This document shows, piece by piece, positions 42,787 to 51,466 of a stretch of 64,000 nt of DNA. The stretch is from assembly GCF_016862195.1 (NCBI RefSeq), contig NZ_BOMM01000022.1, forward strand, positions 62,001 through 126,000, in the 5' to 3' direction. This DNA is from Paractinoplanes ferrugineus. GTDB lineage: Bacteria; Actinomycetota; Actinomycetes; Mycobacteriales; Micromonosporaceae. Position 1 is the first letter of the stretch, and every line of letters starts with the position of its first letter. Under the pieces are notes generated by a model. The model ran no database searches. It was not told the DNA's origin and worked only from the letters and a program-made list of their open reading frames with translations. The translations under genes were made by a program, and so were the position numbers.

Positions 42787-44175
42787 CTAGCGGAGGGCGT
42801 GGGCGAGTCGGCGGACGGCCTCGTCCATCCGGTCGGGGGCGGACGCGGCGTAGGTGAGGCGCAGGTGCGGGGCCGGTGGCTCGGCCGGGAACCAGGGCCG
42901 GCCGGGGAAGACGAGCACACCGGCGGCCGCCGCGGCGGTCGAGGCGGCCACGTCGTCGGTGCCGTCGGGGAGGCGTTGCCACAGGTGCAGGCCGCCGCGG
43001 GGGACCGCGGGCGGGGCCAGTTCCGGCAGGTGCCGGGACAGGGCGGTCAGCAGGGCCTCGCGGCGGGCGCGTAACGAGCTGCGCAGGTGACGCAGATGGC
43101 GGCCCCAGCCGGGCGTGGTCACCAGCTCGAGCGTTGCCTGCTGGAGCGGGCCGGCCACGAAGAAGTCGTCCAGCAGGCGCGCCGCCCGCAAGCGCGCGCC
43201 GGCCGGACCGCGGGCGCCGATCGCGGCGATGCGCAGGCCCGGAGCGGCCGACTTGGTGAGCGAACGCAGGTAGATCACGTGGCCGTCGGGGTCGTCGGCG
43301 GCGAGCGGGGGCGGTGCCTCGCCGTCGATGGTCAGATCACGCGCGTAGTCGTCCTCGATCAGGAAGGCGCCGGCCTCGCGTACCGCCTCGGCCACCGCCG
43401 CGCGGCGCCCCCGGGCCAGCGTCGCCCCACTCGGGTTGGCGTGCAGCGGCTGGCAGTAGAAGAGCCTCGACCGGGTACGTGTGAACGCCGCCGCCAACTG
43501 GTCGGGAAGCACCCCGTCGGCGTCGGCCGGCACCGGCACGACGCGCAGTCCGGCCGCCCGGCCGGCGGCGAGCGCGCCCAGATAGGTCGGCGACTCGACG
43601 AGCAGGGTGTCGCCGGGGCTGGTCAGCGAGCGCAGCGCCGACGCGAGCGCGGCCTGGCCGCCGGGACAGATGACCAGGTCGTCGGCGTGCAGACCGGAGC
43701 CGGACTGCTGGGCGAACCAGGCCCGCAGGTCCTCGCGTCCCTCCACCGGGCCGCGCTGCCAGGTGGCGGGCTGCCGGGCGGCGCGGGCCAGGGCGGCCCC
43801 GAGCGCGGCGGCCGGCTGCAGGTCGGCGTCGAGGTAGCCACCGGAGAGCGGGATGACGCCCGCCGGCGGTAACGCCAGTAACGCGGCCATGTCGGCGTCA
43901 CCGGCCGGGGCCGCGCCGAGCGCCACGGTCTGCCAGGACAGGTCGGGCGGGGCGACGGCCGCGGGTCGGTAGGCCACGAACGTGCCGCGGCCCGGCTGGG
44001 TCTCGATCAGGCCCTGAGCGGCCAGAACGCGGATCGCCTCGGCGACCGTGACCGGCGAGGCCTGATGCCGCGCGGTCAAGGACCGGACCGAGGGCAGTCG
44101 GGTGCCGGCCGCCGAGCGCTGCGCCAGCTCGCGGAGATCTTGGATAACGCGGGTCGCTGCGTTACCGTCACTCAT
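42787..44175 (-). CDS. MocR-type (GntR/aminotransferase) transcriptional regulator
   Basis: The product has 462 residues from ATG 44175 (a TTG three codons earlier is possible). A GntR winged helix (LRELAQRSAAGTRLPSVRSLTARHQASPVTVAEAIRVLAAQGLI) is joined to a fold-type I aminotransferase domain: AWFAQQSGSGLHADDLVICPGGQAAL, CQPLHANPSG, LIEDDYARDL and the PLP-binding Lys in LRSLTKSAAPGLR. Such regulators use PLP as cofactor and usually control a divergent transporter or PLP-linked gene. The divergent gene here is an EamA exporter, with shared start codons and flanking GCGTTAC sites. Confidence 0.9.
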   Translation of the reverse strand: MSDGNAATRVIQDLRELAQRSAAGTRLPSVRSLTARHQASPVTVAEAIRVLAAQGLIETQPGRGTFVAYRPAAVAPPDLSWQTVALGAAPAGDADMAALLALPPAGVIPLSGGYLDADLQPAAALGAALARAARQPATWQRGPVEGREDLRAWFAQQSGSGLHADDLVICPGGQAALASALRSLTSPGDTLLVESPTYLGALAAGRAAGLRVVPVPADADGVLPDQLAAAFTRTRSRLFYCQPLHANPSGATLARGRRAAVAEAVREAGAFLIEDDYARDLTIDGEAPPPLAADDPDGHVIYLRSLTKSAAPGLRIAAIGARGPAGARLRAARLLDDFFVAGPLQQATLELVTTPGWGRHLRHLRSSLRARREALLTALSRHLPELAPPAVPRGGLHLWQRLPDGTDDVAASTAAAAAGVLVFPGRPWFPAEPPAPHLRLTYAASAPDRMDEAVRRLAHALR

Positions 44176-44193
44176 GAGAGCCAAGAGTAACGC
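44145..44193. promoter_or_regulatory. MocR operator candidate centred on overlapping start codons
   Basis: GCGTTAC (44159-44165) and GTAACGC (44187-44193) form a perfect 7-bp dyad centred at 44176. A third half-site TAACGC stands at 44145-44150. The palindrome CATG at 44173-44176 supplies the ATG of both divergent genes, so the operator reaches into both coding starts. Confidence 0.6.
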
Positions 44194-45115
44194 TATCGCG
44201 CTGGAAACGGTACCGGCCGGGCTCGCGCTCGGTGCGCTGGGCGTCCTCGCGTTCAGCCTGTCGCTGCCCCTGACCCGGGTGACCGTCCAGCAGCTCGATC
44301 CGTGGTTCGTGGCCTTCGGCCGAGCGGTCGGCGCCGCGGTGCTGGCCTGGCTCTACCTGACCGGCACCGGCGCGCCGCGACCCACCCTCGCGCAGTGGCG
44401 GCGACTGGCCGTCGTCGCGCTCGGCGTCGTCGTCGGTTTCCCGCTGTTCACCTCGCTCGCGCTGACCGGCGAGACGGCGGCGCACGGTGCCGTGGTCGTC
44501 ACGGTGTTACCGGCGCTGACCGCGATCTTCGCCGTGGTCCGCGCGGGCGAGCGACCGCCGGTCCTGTTCTGGGTGGGTGGCGGTGCCGGCCTGCTCGCGG
44601 TCCTGACCTTCCTGGGCACCACCGGGACCGTGCACGGTGCCCTCTCCCGCAACGACCTCCATCTGCTGGCGGCGGTGGTTCTCTGCGGACTCGGGTACGC
44701 CGAGGGCGGCGCGCTGGCCCGGGAGCTCGGCGGCGCCCGTACCATCTGCTGGGCCCTGCTGATCGCGCTGCCGGTGACCGTGCCGATCACCGTGCTCTCC
44801 GCCTGGTCGAGCCCGCCGCGGGCGGATCCGGCGGCCTGGGCGGCGTTCGGCTATCTCACCGCGGTGTCGATGTTCCTCGGCTTCTTCGCCTGGTACGCCG
44901 GGCTCGCGAAGGGCGGCATCGCCAAGGTCGGCCAGATCCAGCTGGCGCAGCCGATCCTCACCCTGATGTGGTCGGCGCTGTTGCTCGGCGAGACCGTGAC
45001 CGCCGCCTCGATCGGCGCGGCCGTGGTCGTGCTCGGCAGCGTCGTGCTGACCCAGCGAGCGCGGCACCGGTCTCCCGGCGACCCGGCGGCGAATCGCGGT
45101 CCGGATCGCCGGTGA
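44174..45115 (+). CDS. EamA/DMT-family transporter
   Basis: The product has 313 residues and about ten helices in two EamA repeats: ALGALGVLAFSLSLPLTRVTV to LLAVLTFLGTTG, then HLLAAVVLCGLGYAEGGALA to SIGAAVVVLGSVVLTQRA. Members export amino acids, nucleosides or drugs. The ATG is shared in overlap with the MocR start on the other strand; no other in-frame start is near, so leaderless translation is likely. The gene abuts the convergent SDR stop with no gap (TGA 45113-45115, next stop codon 45116-45118). Confidence 0.85.
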   Translation: MRAKSNAIALETVPAGLALGALGVLAFSLSLPLTRVTVQQLDPWFVAFGRAVGAAVLAWLYLTGTGAPRPTLAQWRRLAVVALGVVVGFPLFTSLALTGETAAHGAVVVTVLPALTAIFAVVRAGERPPVLFWVGGGAGLLAVLTFLGTTGTVHGALSRNDLHLLAAVVLCGLGYAEGGALARELGGARTICWALLIALPVTVPITVLSAWSSPPRADPAAWAAFGYLTAVSMFLGFFAWYAGLAKGGIAKVGQIQLAQPILTLMWSALLLGETVTAASIGAAVVVLGSVVLTQRARHRSPGDPAANRGPDRR

Positions 45116-45904
45116 CTACCGGGGCAGCTGGTGGCGGCGGTGGGTGAGCTTCTCGGCCAGCCCCGAGGGCATCACCCGCCGGAGCGCGAACACGAGCGGC
45201 GCGTTGCTGCCCACCGCGTACATCCGCTTGGGTCTCGGGCTCTCGATGGCTTTGACGATGACCTCGGCGACCTTGTCCGGGGTGAGGCCGGCCCGCTCGT
45301 TGCGGTCCAGGGCGGCGAGCATCGTCTCGAAGTCGCGCCGGTGCGGTGAGTCCGGCGCGACGTAGTTGGTGCGGCGCTCGTTGATCCCGGTCCTGATCGA
45401 GCCGGGCTCGACGGTGGTGAGCCAGACGCCGAACGGCGAGAACTCGTGCCGCGCGCCGGCGGCGAAACCCTTGATCGCGGCCTTGGAGGCCACATAGGAC
45501 GATCGGTAGGCGAGCGGGAACGACGCCAGCATCGAGCCGACCATCACGATCCGGCCGTAACCCCGGGCGCGCATCCCCGGCACCGCGAGCTGGGACAGCC
45601 GCACCGGCCCGAGCACGTTCACCTGGAACAACCGCCTGAGCGCCTCGCCCGGCAACTCCTCGAACGGGCCGGACTGGCTCTCCCCGGCGTTGTTGACCAG
45701 GATGTCGACGGTCCGGAGCCGCTCGCCGAGCGCCTCGATCGAGCCGGCGTCGGTCAGATCCAGCCGCAGGAACTCGACCTCCTCGACCACGACGTCCGGC
45801 CGGCGACTGGTGCCGAGCACGCGATATCCGCGGGCGGCCAGCAGCTGGGCCGTGGCCTTCCCGATGCCCGACGATGCCCCGGTGACCAGCGCGGTGCGTT
45901 CCAT
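45116..45904 (-). CDS. SDR-family oxidoreductase
   Basis: A classical SDR of 262 residues from ATG 45904: RTALVTGASSGIGKATA, NNAG, MVGSMLASFPL, active-site YVASK, and a long C-terminal tail (KRMYAVGSNAPLVFALRRVMPSGLAEKL) usual in the retinol-dehydrogenase/DltE-like SDR group. The tail may associate with membranes. No functional link to neighbours. Confidence 0.82.
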   Translation of the reverse strand: MERTALVTGASSGIGKATAQLLAARGYRVLGTSRRPDVVVEEVEFLRLDLTDAGSIEALGERLRTVDILVNNAGESQSGPFEELPGEALRRLFQVNVLGPVRLSQLAVPGMRARGYGRIVMVGSMLASFPLAYRSSYVASKAAIKGFAAGARHEFSPFGVWLTTVEPGSIRTGINERRTNYVAPDSPHRRDFETMLAALDRNERAGLTPDKVAEVIVKAIESPRPKRMYAVGSNAPLVFALRRVMPSGLAEKLTHRRHQLPR

Positions 45905-46015
45905 GCGGGGCACCCTACCGGCGGGTCAGCCCCTGGGTGACCGCCGCCCGATGGCCGCGCTGCCCACCAGCGGCACGGTCAGCCGGGGCCGGCTCGCCGC
46001 GGCGTCCCGCCGGGA

Positions 46016-46489
46016 TCACTCCCAGAAGCCCTCGTGGACCTTCGTCGCGCCGAGGAGCGGGACCGGGCCGTCGACGGCGATGTCGCGGCCACCCCGGGCG
46101 AAGACCTCCCGGCAGGGCAGACGCAGCGGGGGGACGCCCTCTTCCTCCTCGACCATGGTGGCCAGCTCCGACTCGGACAGAGCGAACACGACCCGGCCGA
46201 TGCCGGACCAGTAGATCGCGCCCGCGCACATCGCGCACGGCTCGGTGCTCGTGTAGAGCGTGCTGCCGCCGAGCGTCGGGTGGTCGAGGGAGCCGGCGAG
46301 GCGCACCAGGTTGGTCTCGGCGTGGCCGGTCGGGTCGGCGTCGGTCACCACCGTGTTGCGCGCCTCGAGGATCGTGCCCTCCGCCGTGACCAGCAGCGAG
46401 CCGAACGGATGGTTGCCCCGTTCGCGCGCCTCCCAGGCGAGCTCCACCGCCCGCTCCAGATAGCCCTGGTCCGCTTCCGTGATCGCCAT
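46016..46489 (-). CDS. nucleoside/guanine deaminase family protein
   Basis: The product has 157 residues from ATG 46489, with GGAGAGGGG upstream. The zinc-binding deaminase motifs are complete: HAE (in DPTGHAETNLVRL) and PCAMCAG (in STEPCAMCAGAIYWSGIG). The size and the C-terminal LLGATKVHEGFWE fit guanine-deaminase-like or cytosine-deaminase-like members of the CDA superfamily rather than TadA. It is monocistronic. Confidence 0.85.
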   Translation of the reverse strand: MAITEADQGYLERAVELAWEARERGNHPFGSLLVTAEGTILEARNTVVTDADPTGHAETNLVRLAGSLDHPTLGGSTLYTSTEPCAMCAGAIYWSGIGRVVFALSESELATMVEEEEGVPPLRLPCREVFARGGRDIAVDGPVPLLGATKVHEGFWE

Positions 46490-46576
46490 CCGGCACCCCT
46501 CTCCGCTGATCAACAGCCTAGGTGAGCGCCGCGAAAACCGGGTCGGGACAATTCGGCTGCGGGCTAGCGTGGGCAA

Positions 46577-47245
46577 ATGCCCATAAAACTACCAAAAATC
46601 CTACTGGTGTACGCCGTCGCCGCCGCATTCGTGGCGCCGGCCCCCGGAGCGTCAGCGGCCTCCATGACATCGGCGGTCGGCCGGCCCGAGCCGGCTCTGC
46701 TCTCCGTCGCGGATCTGCCGCCGGGCTACGAGTCCGCGGACGACTGGAGCGGAGTCGTGCGGCCGGGGGAGCCGGACCCCGATGTCTGCGTCGACCCGGT
46801 GGCGGTCGGCAGCGTGGTCAACCGGCCGGCGATCAGCTCGTACGCGTCGTTCTTCGACAAGCGGAGCGGGATCCTGCTCTACGAGATCGTGCTCGGCGAC
46901 GGTCCGGCGAAGGCGCGCTCGCTCGTCGCGGACGTCGCCGCCGCCCCGCGGAGATGCCCCGTCGTGCGACTCGGCGAGCTGGCCCTGTCCGTCGAACGGA
47001 TGAGCGTTCCCGATCTGGGGGTGCGGGCTTCCGGCGTACTCGTCAAGACAGCGACCGTCCCGCCCACCCGGACCCGGCTCGTCGTCTTCGCCGCCGGTCG
47101 ATCGACCGTCGTGGTGATGGCGGTCGGCGTGGCCGACGTCGGCTTGCACGCCATGCACACCATTGCGTTGACGGCGGCTCGCAAACTGGCCAACCGGAAG
47201 CAGCCGGTCACGATCAGGGCGATGCCGGACATGGACGGGACGTGA
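46577..47245 (+). CDS. secreted protein upstream of an ECF sigma gene
   Basis: The product has 222 residues with a signal peptide (PKILLVYAVAAAFVAPAPGASA). The mature part (LLSVADLPPGYES ... VCVDPVAVGSVV ... SYASFFDKRSGILLYEIVLGDG ... RLVVFAAGRSTVVVMAVGV) has two Cys and a sensor-lipoprotein-like strand pattern, but no lipobox. Its stop overlaps the sigma factor start (GTGA), so it is the first gene of a three-gene unit and could report an extracellular signal. The family is not recognised. Confidence 0.72.
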   Translation: MPIKLPKILLVYAVAAAFVAPAPGASAASMTSAVGRPEPALLSVADLPPGYESADDWSGVVRPGEPDPDVCVDPVAVGSVVNRPAISSYASFFDKRSGILLYEIVLGDGPAKARSLVADVAAAPRRCPVVRLGELALSVERMSVPDLGVRASGVLVKTATVPPTRTRLVVFAAGRSTVVVMAVGVADVGLHAMHTIALTAARKLANRKQPVTIRAMPDMDGT

Positions 47246-47823
47246 GCTCCGCGACCGAGAACTCCGCGACCGATGACGAGGACCGCTTCCGGCAGATTTA
47301 CGCCGGCAACTTCGAGCCGCTGCTCGCCTATGCCACCCGGCGGGTCGAGCAGCCGGCCGACGCGGCCGACGTGGTCGCGGAGACCTTCCTCGTCGCCTGG
47401 CGGCGACAGCACGAGATCCCGGCCGGCGCCGAGGCGCGCCTCTGGCTCTACGGGGTGGCCCGGCGGGTGCTTTCCAACCATCTGCGCGGTGGGGTGCGGC
47501 GGGAGCGCCTGGGGGTACGCCTGCGGCAGCGCCTCACCGCGCCCACCGCCCCCGATCCCGGCAGTACGGTGTCCGACCGGCTGACCGTGCGGGCCGCCAT
47601 GGCGAGTCTCGGTCCGCTCGACCGGGAGGTGCTGATGCTCACCGTGTGGGAGGGGCTGGAACCGCGGGAGGCGGCGACGGTGCTCGAGGTCAGTTCGGCG
47701 GTGGTCCGCACCCGGCTGTCCCGGGCACGGGCGCGGCTGCGGGAACTGCTCGGTGACGATCCCGGGCCGCCCGGACATGTATTCGACGTCCTGACCGCAC
47801 CCGTCCCGGAGGAGGGCAGATGA
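47242..47823 (+). CDS. ECF-type RNA polymerase sigma factor
   Basis: The product has 193 residues. Region 2 (RFRQIYAGNFEPLLAYATRRV, DAADVVAETFLVAWRRQHEIP, ARLWLYGVARRVLSNHLRG) and region 4 (LGPLDREVLMLTVWEGLEPREAATVLEVSSAVVRTRLSRARARLREL) are clear. GTG start inside the preceding stop and an ATGA overlap with the next gene tie it to both neighbours. Not of a group I can name precisely. It probably works with the downstream membrane protein as its partner. Confidence 0.87.
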   Translation: MSSATENSATDDEDRFRQIYAGNFEPLLAYATRRVEQPADAADVVAETFLVAWRRQHEIPAGAEARLWLYGVARRVLSNHLRGGVRRERLGVRLRQRLTAPTAPDPGSTVSDRLTVRAAMASLGPLDREVLMLTVWEGLEPREAATVLEVSSAVVRTRLSRARARLRELLGDDPGPPGHVFDVLTAPVPEEGR

Positions 47824-48893
47824 CCGACGAACAGCTGGACCGAGTGGTCCGCGCCGCCGACCCGTACCGCACCGAGGTCATCGGGCGACTCGACGGGGCG
47901 GCGCAGACCCTCCTCGAGGAGATCATGTCTTCCGCGCCAGCACCATCGAGACGCGCCATGACCCGGCGGCTCGTCACCGCCGCAGCCGCCGCCGCGGTCC
48001 TGGTGGCCATCCTGGGCGTCGCCGCCGTGGCCCGCCGCCACCAGCCGGCCCCGCCGCACCAGGCACTTCCCCAGGCACCGTCGACCACCGGGGCGGCCCC
48101 CGCGGCGGCCGGCCCCCGCACCTACTCGGCGTTCGTGCTCCAGGCCGCCGAGGAGAACCCGCGCCTGCTCATCGACGAACCCGGCTGGAAGGCCACCACG
48201 GTCTACGGCTTCGCCGAGAAGTCCGGCACCATCGGCTTCACCAAGGGCACCCACAAGCTGGAGATGAACTGGTACGAGGCGGCCCGGTACGACGACTACT
48301 ACCGGGACCGCAGCGAGGTCAGCGCCCGGGAGAAGGCCACCGTCGCGGGCCGGCCGGGAAGCCTGGTCACCTACTCCGAGCACGACTGGGCGATCATGCT
48401 GGAGCCCAGCAACGGTACGTTCGTCGAGCTGCGCACCGACGGCGACTGGAAGCGGGCCGACTTCGACAGGACCGTCTCGCACATCGTCGAGGCCGACGTG
48501 CCGACCTGGCTCGACGCGCTGCCGGCCGAGATCGTCACCCCGGCCGAGGCCGGCGCCGCCGCCGACAAGATCCTGGCCGACGTTCCGCTGCCGCCGGGCT
48601 TCGACAAGTCCGCGGTCGGCAGGTTCGGCACCAACGACCCCTACCAGTTCGGCGCCAACGTGACCGGCCTGGTCGGCTGCGGCTGGCTCGACGAGTGGGA
48701 GCGCGCCAAGAAGGCCGGTGACTTCGCCGCGCAGAAGCGGGCGTCGCAGGCGATGTCCAGCAGTCACAAGTGGAAGGTGCTCAACGACATGAACGCCGAG
48801 GGCGACTGGCCGGAAGCGGTCTGGGAGATCGGCGACAAGATGGCCGACGGCGCCGACCCGTCCCACTACCGGCAGAGCCTCGGCTGCCGGTGA
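47820..48893 (+). CDS. membrane protein, probable anti-sigma partner (CU044_5270-like)
   Basis: The product has 357 residues. A cytoplasmic N-terminal stretch of about 45 residues is followed by one helix (RRLVTAAAAAAVLVAILGVAAVARR) and a Pro-rich spacer. The large outer domain (PGWKATTVYGFAEKSGTIGFTKGTHKLEMNWYEAARYDDYY ... GSLVTYSEHDWAIMLEPSNGTFVEL ... VGCGWLDEWERAKKAG) is of the kind found next to actinobacterial ECF sigma genes. There is no zinc HxxxCxxC motif, so control of the sigma factor would use another contact. The stop lies in a triplicated 14-bp repeat. Confidence 0.77.
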   Translation: MTDEQLDRVVRAADPYRTEVIGRLDGAAQTLLEEIMSSAPAPSRRAMTRRLVTAAAAAAVLVAILGVAAVARRHQPAPPHQALPQAPSTTGAAPAAAGPRTYSAFVLQAAEENPRLLIDEPGWKATTVYGFAEKSGTIGFTKGTHKLEMNWYEAARYDDYYRDRSEVSAREKATVAGRPGSLVTYSEHDWAIMLEPSNGTFVELRTDGDWKRADFDRTVSHIVEADVPTWLDALPAEIVTPAEAGAAADKILADVPLPPGFDKSAVGRFGTNDPYQFGANVTGLVGCGWLDEWERAKKAGDFAAQKRASQAMSSSHKWKVLNDMNAEGDWPEAVWEIGDKMADGADPSHYRQSLGCR

Positions 48894-48922
48894 TCGGCTG
48901 CCGGTGATCGGCTGCCCGTGAC
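48881..48922 (+). repeat. three 14-bp direct repeats across a stop codon
   Basis: CGGCTGCCGGTGAT occurs at 48881-48894 and 48895-48908, with a two-mismatch third copy at 48909-48922. The first copy contains the stop codon of the preceding gene. Confidence 0.8.
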
Positions 48923-48928
48923 CGGGGA

Positions 48929-48962
48929 CCGGCGGCGGCCCGGGGACCAGGGCCGCCGCCGG
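48929..48962. terminator. bidirectional terminator between two sigma operons
   Basis: A perfect 13-bp G/C stem (48929-48941 with 48950-48962, eight-base loop) is followed by TTT. It lies between convergent stops at 48893 and 48968. Confidence 0.8.
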
Positions 48963-48967
48963 TTTGC

Positions 48968-50038
48968 TCACTGACCCACGGACTGCCAGGTGGCGTGGTC
49001 GGTGAAATCGGCCGGCTTCATCTCGGTGACCATCTTGCGCACCGTCGCCGTCGACAGGCCGCTCGACCGGCCGTTCACCTCGAGTAAGTAGTCGCCCTTG
49101 ACGAGCGTGCAGGCCGCGGTCACCGATGAGCAGGACAGGCCGTCCTTGTCGCCGACCGGCCGGTTCTTGGGCTTGCCCCGCATCACCAGGATCTCGATGC
49201 CGTCCATGCGCAGGTCGACCGTCGCGCCCCGGGCGGCGCCGGTGAGCGGTCCGGCGTGCATGAAGACGTGCGAGACCACGTTGCTGTACTCGGTGGTGGC
49301 CTCCTCGACCGCCACCGTCTGCCAGCCCGCGGGCACGAACGCCATCGTGTAGGGCACCTTGACCGGCCGCGTCGTCCCGGTCGGCGAGACCGCGCCGGCG
49401 ATGCGGAGCGCGTCCTCGGTGGAGGCCGTCGTCTTCCACGCCCGCGGCACGTAGGTGGCCCACGCGTCCGGCTCGTACTGCCAGGCCAGGGCGGTCCGGT
49501 GATACTGGCCGCTCCGATCCGCGTACGTCATGATGCGCCCGAAGCCCCGCACCCCGCCGACCTCGGCGGTGAAATCGGGACCGAAGGTCGCGCCCCCCTC
49601 GTCCGCCCCCAGCGTGGCCGGGTCGAAGACGCCGGGCCGGTAGAACCGGATCGCCCCGTCCGTCAACGGATAGGCCTGCCCCTGGTCGTCCTGCCAGGTC
49701 AGCCCGTCCCGATAGACCGGCAGTTCCTGGTAGCCGGTGGTGATCTGCCCGACCGGGCCGATCCGGTTGGGTCCGGTGCGGTACTCGCCGTAGCCGGTGC
49801 GGAAGGCGGTGTTGCCGGCCACCGGCGCGGCGGTCAGGATCTCGGTGCCGCCGGGCCGGTTCGCGAGCCCGACGCCGAGGGCGGCGACCGCCACGGCGAC
49901 GGCGGCCCCACCGGCCGCGGCCGTCCGGCGCCGGCGGATCCCCCGGGCTCGGGCGATGATGTCATCGGTACTGGTGCGGGCCGGCGGTGACGGCGTCCGT
50001 CGGGTTGATTCCAGCACGTCGCGGACGTGATAGACCAT
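48968..50038 (-). CDS. membrane protein, probable partner of SigE-type sigma factor
   Basis: The product has 356 residues from ATG 50038. The N-terminal cytoplasmic segment (VRDVLESTRRTPSPP, DDIIARARGIRRRR) is followed by one helix (TAAAGGAAVAVAVAALGVGLA). The outer domain has many Tyr and Trp (YQELPVYRDGLTWQDDQGQAY, ALAWQYEPDAWATYVPRAW) and a Cys pair near the end (LSCSSVTAACTLVKGDYLLEVNG). It overlaps the upstream sigma gene by 77 bp, an arrangement common for SigE-family sigma factors and their membrane partners. Anti-sigma activity is inferred. Confidence 0.77.
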   Translation of the reverse strand: MVYHVRDVLESTRRTPSPPARTSTDDIIARARGIRRRRTAAAGGAAVAVAVAALGVGLANRPGGTEILTAAPVAGNTAFRTGYGEYRTGPNRIGPVGQITTGYQELPVYRDGLTWQDDQGQAYPLTDGAIRFYRPGVFDPATLGADEGGATFGPDFTAEVGGVRGFGRIMTYADRSGQYHRTALAWQYEPDAWATYVPRAWKTTASTEDALRIAGAVSPTGTTRPVKVPYTMAFVPAGWQTVAVEEATTEYSNVVSHVFMHAGPLTGAARGATVDLRMDGIEILVMRGKPKNRPVGDKDGLSCSSVTAACTLVKGDYLLEVNGRSSGLSTATVRKMVTEMKPADFTDHATWQSVGQ

Positions 50039-50552
50039 GATCGTTACCTTCCGGATCAGTGATGATGATGTCTTCGGCCGCCAGCACCGTGCGCAGCGTG
50101 TCCAGCCCACGCGAACATTGACTTTTCACGGTTCCGGCGCGGCAGCCCAGGACCTCGGCCGTCTCCTCGACGCTGAGGCCCTCGAGGAACCGCAGCACCA
50201 GGACGGCGCGTTGCCGGGGCGGCACTTTCGCCAGGGCGGCCCGCATCCGCAGCCGCTCGTCGACGTCGGCGGCCGGATCCGGACCGAGCACGTCCGGAAG
50301 CAGGTCGCCGGCCGACCGCTCCCGCCGCCAGGGCCGTCGTTTCTCGCCGATGGCCGCGCGGACCACCATGGTGCGCGCGTACGCCTCCGGTGAGGCGACC
50401 CGATCCCACCGCAGATAGAGCCGGGCCAGCGTGCCGGCCACGGCGTCCTCGGCGGCCTGCCAGTCCCCGCAGGTCAGGAACGCCAGCGCCCGAAGCGACT
50501 CGAACCGGACCCGGACGAACTCGCGAAAGCCGTCATTGTCTCCCGCCTCCAC
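49962..50552 (-). CDS. SigE-family ECF sigma factor
   Basis: The product has 196 residues; GTG start. Region 2 begins FREFVRVRFESLRALAFLTCGDWQAAEDAVAGTLARLYLRW, typical of the actinobacterial SigE-like group. Region 4 is LAKVPPRQRAVLVLRFLEGLSVEETAEVLGCRAGTVKSQCSRGLDTLR. The last 30 residues or so lie over the start of the next gene in another frame. Its own start overlaps the end of the DUF4184 gene by 20 bp, so the three genes may be read together. Confidence 0.87.
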   Translation of the reverse strand: MEAGDNDGFREFVRVRFESLRALAFLTCGDWQAAEDAVAGTLARLYLRWDRVASPEAYARTMVVRAAIGEKRRPWRRERSAGDLLPDVLGPDPAADVDERLRMRAALAKVPPRQRAVLVLRFLEGLSVEETAEVLGCRAGTVKSQCSRGLDTLRTVLAAEDIIITDPEGNDHGLSRPRRAGINPTDAVTAGPHQYR

Positions 50553-51363
50553 CAGGCAAGCCCCCTCCGTTGTCGCCAGTCAGAGGAGCCGAACCCGCCG
50601 GGAGGTTGCACGCCGAGACGTTTTTCTCCGTACCGCCGCCGAGTGCGACCTTCGCCCCGATCATCGCGACCGCGAGCAAACCGGCGAGCCCGCCTCGGGT
50701 GGCGGTCAGGAACAGTCCGCCCCGGATCGGGTCGGGCTCGCCACCGAGGCCGGCCCACACCCCGAGCGCGGCGCCGGTCAGGGCCGCCCCGATGACGAAC
50801 GCCCACGCCCGGTACGTACGCCGGGACCAGGTCGCCGAGGATCCGGGGGCGCACCGGACGGCCAGTACGGACAGGCCGGCGAGGCTGCTCGCGTACTGCG
50901 CCCACTCGTAGCCCGGGAGCGGGCCGAAGGACTCCGCCAACCACGGCACCCGGCGGACGCCCCACATCCCGGCGTGGGTGAAGCTGTCCCAGATCAGGTG
51001 CGTGCCGGCGCCGACCACCAGGCCGAGCGCGACGGCGAGGGCGCGCCGCCACCAAGCGGCGCCCCGGCCGCCCGCCGGGGATCCGGTGACCGGCGCGGGC
51101 CGCCCGGGGAGCAGCACCCCGAGCGCGGGTCGACCGACCAGCTGCCACCCGGCGTACGCGACAGCTCCGATGACCAGGTCGATCGTCCCCACGCCGGCCG
51201 TCGAGTGGGTCAGTGCGGTGAGTGAAGTGACCGTCACGAAGAACGGCAGGTCGGGCGCGAGGCTGCCGACGACGAGCGCCGCGGGCGGAACCCCGAGGCG
51301 GCGCAGCGGCCGGAGCAGCGGCAGCACCGCGGCCGGGTGACTTCCGGTGAACGGCACCTCCAC
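50533..51363 (-). CDS. DUF4184 family membrane protein
   Basis: About 276 residues. The family signature is at the N terminus: VPFTGSHPAAVLPLLRPL followed by LVVGSLAPDLPFF, then six or so helices with GAGTHLIWDSFTH (His and Asp in a metal-dependent-hydrolase-like pattern). Several GTG starts compete; 51363 places the family motif right at the start. The last 40 residues are Gly-rich and extend past the normal domain. Function unknown; the His/Asp residues suggest a membrane hydrolase related to YdjM/LexA-regulated proteins. Confidence 0.8.
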   Translation of the reverse strand: MEVPFTGSHPAAVLPLLRPLRRLGVPPAALVVGSLAPDLPFFVTVTSLTALTHSTAGVGTIDLVIGAVAYAGWQLVGRPALGVLLPGRPAPVTGSPAGGRGAAWWRRALAVALGLVVGAGTHLIWDSFTHAGMWGVRRVPWLAESFGPLPGYEWAQYASSLAGLSVLAVRCAPGSSATWSRRTYRAWAFVIGAALTGAALGVWAGLGGEPDPIRGGLFLTATRGGLAGLLAVAMIGAKVALGGGTEKNVSACNLPAGSAPLTGDNGGGLPGGGGRQ

Positions 51364-51466
51364 CCCCGCATCGGTCCGGCCGGCGGGCGGGCCCACCGTC
51401 CACGAAGAAGCTAACTGCGCGGAGCCGACCCCGATGCGGCCGGTGCTGCCGTCGTAGGTGGTGCGG

